64,000 nucleotides of DNA from a bacterium (lineage in GTDB: Bacteria; Vulcanimicrobiota; Xenobia; Xenobiales; JADMJV01): the NCBI GenBank assembly GCA_030149525.1, contig JASBRJ010000368.1:1-64000 (forward strand). Direction: 5' to 3'. The notes beneath the pieces were generated by a model. The model saw nothing but the letters and a program-made list of their open reading frames with translations, made no database searches and was not told where the DNA came from. Within the stretch, counting starts at the first letter, position 1; every line of letters starts with the position of its first letter. This document shows positions 63,285-64,000 of this stretch, piece after piece. A program made the position numbers and the translations under genes.

Positions 63285-64000
63285 ATTTGGCCGTGACCTG
63301 ACGGTTCCAGTAGCGGAGCAGGTCTCCAAGAAGGCTTTCCAAGGACTTCTCGCGCTTCCAGCCTGTGTCTCTTTCCAGTTTATCCGTACAGACCGAAACG
63401 GGCTCCGGGCTCTCCTCACGAAATCGCTCGGGATGTCTTCGGTACTCGACATCTTTCCCACTCATCTCCGCCATCACTTGAAGAATGTCATTCAAAGAGC
63501 GCGATTGACGAGCTCCCAGGTTGTAGGTCTCCCCTCCCCGGCCGGACTCAAGAAGAGCGGCGTAGGCTCTTACCACATCCTCAACATGCAAAAAGTTCTT
63601 ATGGACGTTCAAGTTACCCACCTCGATGGTGCCTCCCGAGGGAGGCAAGCCGGCTATCTGCGAGGCCATACTGGGAAGGAAGTAGATATTTCTCTGGCCA
63701 GGTCCTGAGTGGTTAAAAGACCGCACGACCATTGCCTCGGCGGCCGTCCGAAAATCAAAATCCCTCACCACCTGCTCGGCGGCACACTTGCTGCTCACGT
63801 ACGGAGAGAGGGGTTGCACCTCTGTAGACTCGTCGATCTCGCCTTTCTTCTCTCCGTAGACCTCCCCGGTGGAAGTGAAAAGGAATCGCCCGTCCCATCC
63901 GCATTCCTCCAGGGCTCCCGTAAGGTGAAGCGTTCCCATAACGTTGGTATTCCAAGTCTCTACGACCTTTGTGAAGGATAACCGGGGGTTGGACTGAGCG
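63283..64000 (-). CDS. NAD-dependent epimerase/dehydratase, partial (N-terminus beyond the right edge)
   Basis: The protein is an extended short-chain dehydrogenase acting on a nucleotide sugar. The catalytic Ser/Thr and YxxxK lie in FLFTSTGEVYGEKKG and SPYVSSKCAAEQ, with NHSGPGQR and FLHVEDVVRAYAALL typical of GDP-mannose dehydratase or UDP-sugar epimerase proteins. The frame is open to the edge (GCT CAG TCC AAC...), so the NAD-binding GxxGxxG start is missing from the window. The exact sugar cannot be told. Confidence 0.88.
   Translation of the reverse strand, partial: AQSNPRLSFTKVVETWNTNVMGTLHLTGALEECGWDGRFLFTSTGEVYGEKKGEIDESTEVQPLSPYVSSKCAAEQVVRDFDFRTAAEAMVVRSFNHSGPGQRNIYFLPSMASQIAGLPPSGGTIEVGNLNVHKNFLHVEDVVRAYAALLESGRGGETYNLGARQSRSLNDILQVMAEMSGKDVEYRRHPERFREESPEPVSVCTDKLERDTGWKREKSLESLLGDLLRYWNRQVTAK

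Noticed and set aside
1-64000. tRNA, rRNA, CRISPR arrays, transposases or prophage genes
   Set aside because: Intergenic spaces were read on both strands and none shows a cloverleaf, regular spaced repeats or a transposase or integrase motif.

Overview
The window is about 64 kb of bacterial chromosome, densely coded, with roughly 55 real genes on both strands. Nearly all encode housekeeping, envelope or regulatory functions. I saw no tRNA, rRNA, CRISPR array, insertion sequence or phage module. An outer membrane is implied by an MCE/MlaD protein next to an HpnN-like RND lipid exporter, a TonB-family protein and a WbpD-like sugar acetyltransferase. Three CarD-family regulators, a FHA-ABC transporter beside a Hanks-type kinase, type IV pilin-like proteins of the 'CKSNLKNIGTAL' kind and many TTG/GTG starts suggest an uncultured diderm phylum. 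The pilin-like protein reminds me of Vulcanimicrobiota/Xenobia or Armatimonadota relatives, but the sequence alone does not settle the phylum.

Layout. 1-1,000: a PAS-like sensor cut by the left edge, then a gene-poor stretch. 1-10 kb: ECF sigma factor, MMPL/MlaD/TlyA envelope operon, metallo-hydrolase divergent from tryptophan 2,3-dioxygenase, CarD paralog 1, small secreted and membrane proteins. 10-18 kb: Arg/Gly-rich secreted protein, large TPR-like protein of unknown role, and an ileS operon with an NlpC/P60 protein. 17.8-26 kb: LolD/FtsX-type ABC pair, then a translationally coupled kinase / FHA-ABC transporter / secreted protein operon, and a UspA protein. 26-32 kb: von Willebrand A protein, UbiD-type decarboxylase, diaminopimelate decarboxylase fused to an aspartokinase remnant, YjbQ protein. 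32-37 kb: one minus-strand run gatB - MoeA/PBP fusion - moaC - hexapeptide acetyltransferase, and an XRE regulator. 37-44 kb: N-formylglutamate amidohydrolase family protein, methyltransferase, L31, zinc-ribbon membrane protein, a histidine kinase fused to an HD-GYP-like domain, CarD paralog 2. 44-48.5 kb: riboflavin genes ribE-ribBA-ribH followed by small membrane, hexapeptide and pilin-like genes. 48.5-52 kb: two coupled NIS siderophore synthetases with a DtxR/IdeR-like palindrome upstream, then typA. 53.8-58 kb: lipase-like protein, S4 protein, L,D-transpeptidase, EamA-like protein and unknowns. 58-64 kb: secreted unknown, pilin-like operon whose first gene carries a 5-bp duplication frameshift, TonB-family protein, CarD paralog 3, and a sugar-nucleotide epimerase cut by the right edge.

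The most interesting items are the LysA fusion to a catalytically incomplete aspartokinase, the kinase/FHA-ABC/secreted-protein operon (like mycobacterial PknF-Rv1747 with an added partner), three CarD paralogs that all seem to lack the tryptophan wedge, the histidine kinase/HD-GYP fusion with a Tyr in place of the metal-binding His, and the TCACC duplication in the pilin operon.
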